Of a stretch of DNA of 14,516 nucleotides, positions 14,140 through 14,516 are shown one piece after another. Source of the DNA: Butyrivibrio sp. Lineage in GTDB: Bacteria > Bacillota_A > Clostridia > Lachnospirales > Lachnospiraceae. The translations under genes were made by a program, and so were the position numbers. Where the stretch lies: NCBI GenBank assembly GCA_024690635.1, contig JAILOW010000118.1, forward strand, positions 1 to 14,516, read 5' to 3'. Numbering within the stretch: the stretch's first letter is position 1; the number at the start of each line of letters is the position of its first letter. Under the pieces are notes generated by a model. It ran no database searches. It was not told the DNA's origin and saw only the letters and a list, made by a program, of their open reading frames with translations.

Positions 14140-14352
14140 ATGAAAAAGACATTTAGTTGTGAAGTAGATTGCGCTAACTGCGCTGCAAAAATGGAAGAGG
14201 CTGTAAAGAAGGTTGACGGAGTTATTTCCGCAAGAGTAAATTTTATGACTCAGAAATTTATGCTTGAGGCTGAAGATTCAGTTTTTGACAAAGTTTTTGA
14301 TGATGCTGTTAAAGCCTGCAAAAAAGTAGAACCTGATTGTGAGATTGGATAA
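14140..14352 (+). CDS. Free-standing heavy-metal-associated (HMA) domain protein
   Basis: A 70-residue cytosolic protein that is a single HMA (ferredoxin-like) metal-binding domain: the metal loop VDCANCA has C11 and C14, followed by KMEEAVKKVDGVISARVNF, the usual helix-strand pattern. Further cysteines are C7, C60 and C67. An Asp immediately before the first Cys (DCxxC) is the form seen in Zn/Cd/Pb ATPases such as ZntA, whereas copper domains usually have a Met-x-Cys pattern. Start 14140 is supported by AAAGGG at 14128-14133; the ATG at 14119 lies inside the small hairpin and has no ribosome binding site. It stands between the zinc-type repressor and the ATPase fragment, so it probably hands metal to, or regulates, that pump. 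It may be a detached N-terminal domain of the pump. Confidence 0.88.
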   Translation: MKKTFSCEVDCANCAAKMEEAVKKVDGVISARVNFMTQKFMLEAEDSVFDKVFDDAVKACKKVEPDCEIG

Positions 14353-14358
14353 ATAGTC

Positions 14359-14516
14359 ATGACTAAGAAACAAAAAAAGATAAGAAACAGAATACTGTGT
14401 GTTTTGGCGGTTTTCGTTATCCTGCTTATACTTGAGCATACAGGCCTTTTGGAAATTGTACCTGAGCTTTTGGTGTTTGTCATTTTCCTTATACCATATC
14501 TTGTTATCGGATATGA
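14359..14516 (+). CDS. N-terminus of probable heavy-metal P1B-type ATPase, truncated by window end
   Basis: An open frame from ATG 14359 to the window edge, 52 complete codons. It has a basic start (MTKKQKKIRNRI), a hydrophobic helix (about residues 13-25), a short loop EHTGLLEIVPE, and a second hydrophobic segment ending FLIPYLVIGY. This is the pattern of the first membrane hairpin of heavy-metal-translocating ATPases of Clostridia that lack a fused N-terminal HMA domain. No catalytic motif (DKTGT, CPC) is within the window, so the call leans on context: zinc-type repressor and HMA protein directly upstream, 6 bases from the HMA stop. Only a weak ribosome binding site is visible, suggesting coupling. 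Confidence 0.75.
   Translation, partial: MTKKQKKIRNRILCVLAVFVILLILEHTGLLEIVPELLVFVIFLIPYLVIGY

Noticed and set aside
1..14516. CRISPR arrays, tRNA/rRNA genes, transposases, integrases, toxin-antitoxin or defence genes
   Set aside because: Reading both strands showed no regularly spaced repeats, no cloverleaf-like segments with CCA ends and no proteins of these families; the window is mainly core genes.

Overview
The window looks like chromosome from an anaerobic low-GC Firmicute of the Clostridia, most likely Lachnospiraceae (Butyrivibrio-like). This is inferred from protein style, moderate AT-richness, AGGAGG-type ribosome binding sites and the gene order yicC-gmk-rpoZ-rimO-pgsA; no rRNA or other definitive marker is present. 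Most of it is core-genome housekeeping. I see no CRISPR array, insertion sequence, prophage, tRNA or rRNA.

Layout. Positions 1-2333 (+) hold the 3' end of a glycogen synthase gene followed closely by a 14-TM-type MOP-family polysaccharide/lipid flippase. A strong palindromic terminator (2314-2355) serves this unit and the convergent unit. Positions 2357-5763 (-) hold rqcH (ribosome quality control) downstream of uxaB (tagaturonate reductase). The two are separated by a GC-rich hairpin (4203-4246) that reads as the uxaB terminator and also resembles a dispersed REP-like palindrome. The uxaB promoter carries two near-identical LacI/CcpA-type operators 60 bp apart. A divergent promoter (TTGACC-N17-TATAAT) starts the long rightward block at 5966: yicC, gmk, rpoZ, rimO, pgsA, a DEAD-box RNA helicase with a basic low-complexity tail, a voltage-gated-type K+ channel with two C-terminal RCK_C-like domains, and a HAD-IIA phosphatase. 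Gaps in this block are short or genes overlap, so it may be transcribed as one or a few operons.

The right end (13718-14516) is a separate metal-efflux cassette with its own promoter (TTGACA-N17-TATATT) and a palindromic operator next to the -10. It encodes an SmtB/CzrA-type repressor with a complete D-x-H...H-x2-E zinc site, a free-standing HMA metal-binding protein with a DCxxC motif, and the first 52 residues of what is probably a heavy-metal P1B-type ATPase that runs off the window. The sensor ligands and the DCxxC chaperone motif both point to Zn(II)/Cd(II)/Pb(II) rather than copper.

The most interesting items are the metal cassette with its separated HMA domain, the paired operators at uxaB, the REP-like palindrome at 4203-4246, and the helicase-channel translational coupling. 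I do not see convincing evidence of a wholly undescribed system.
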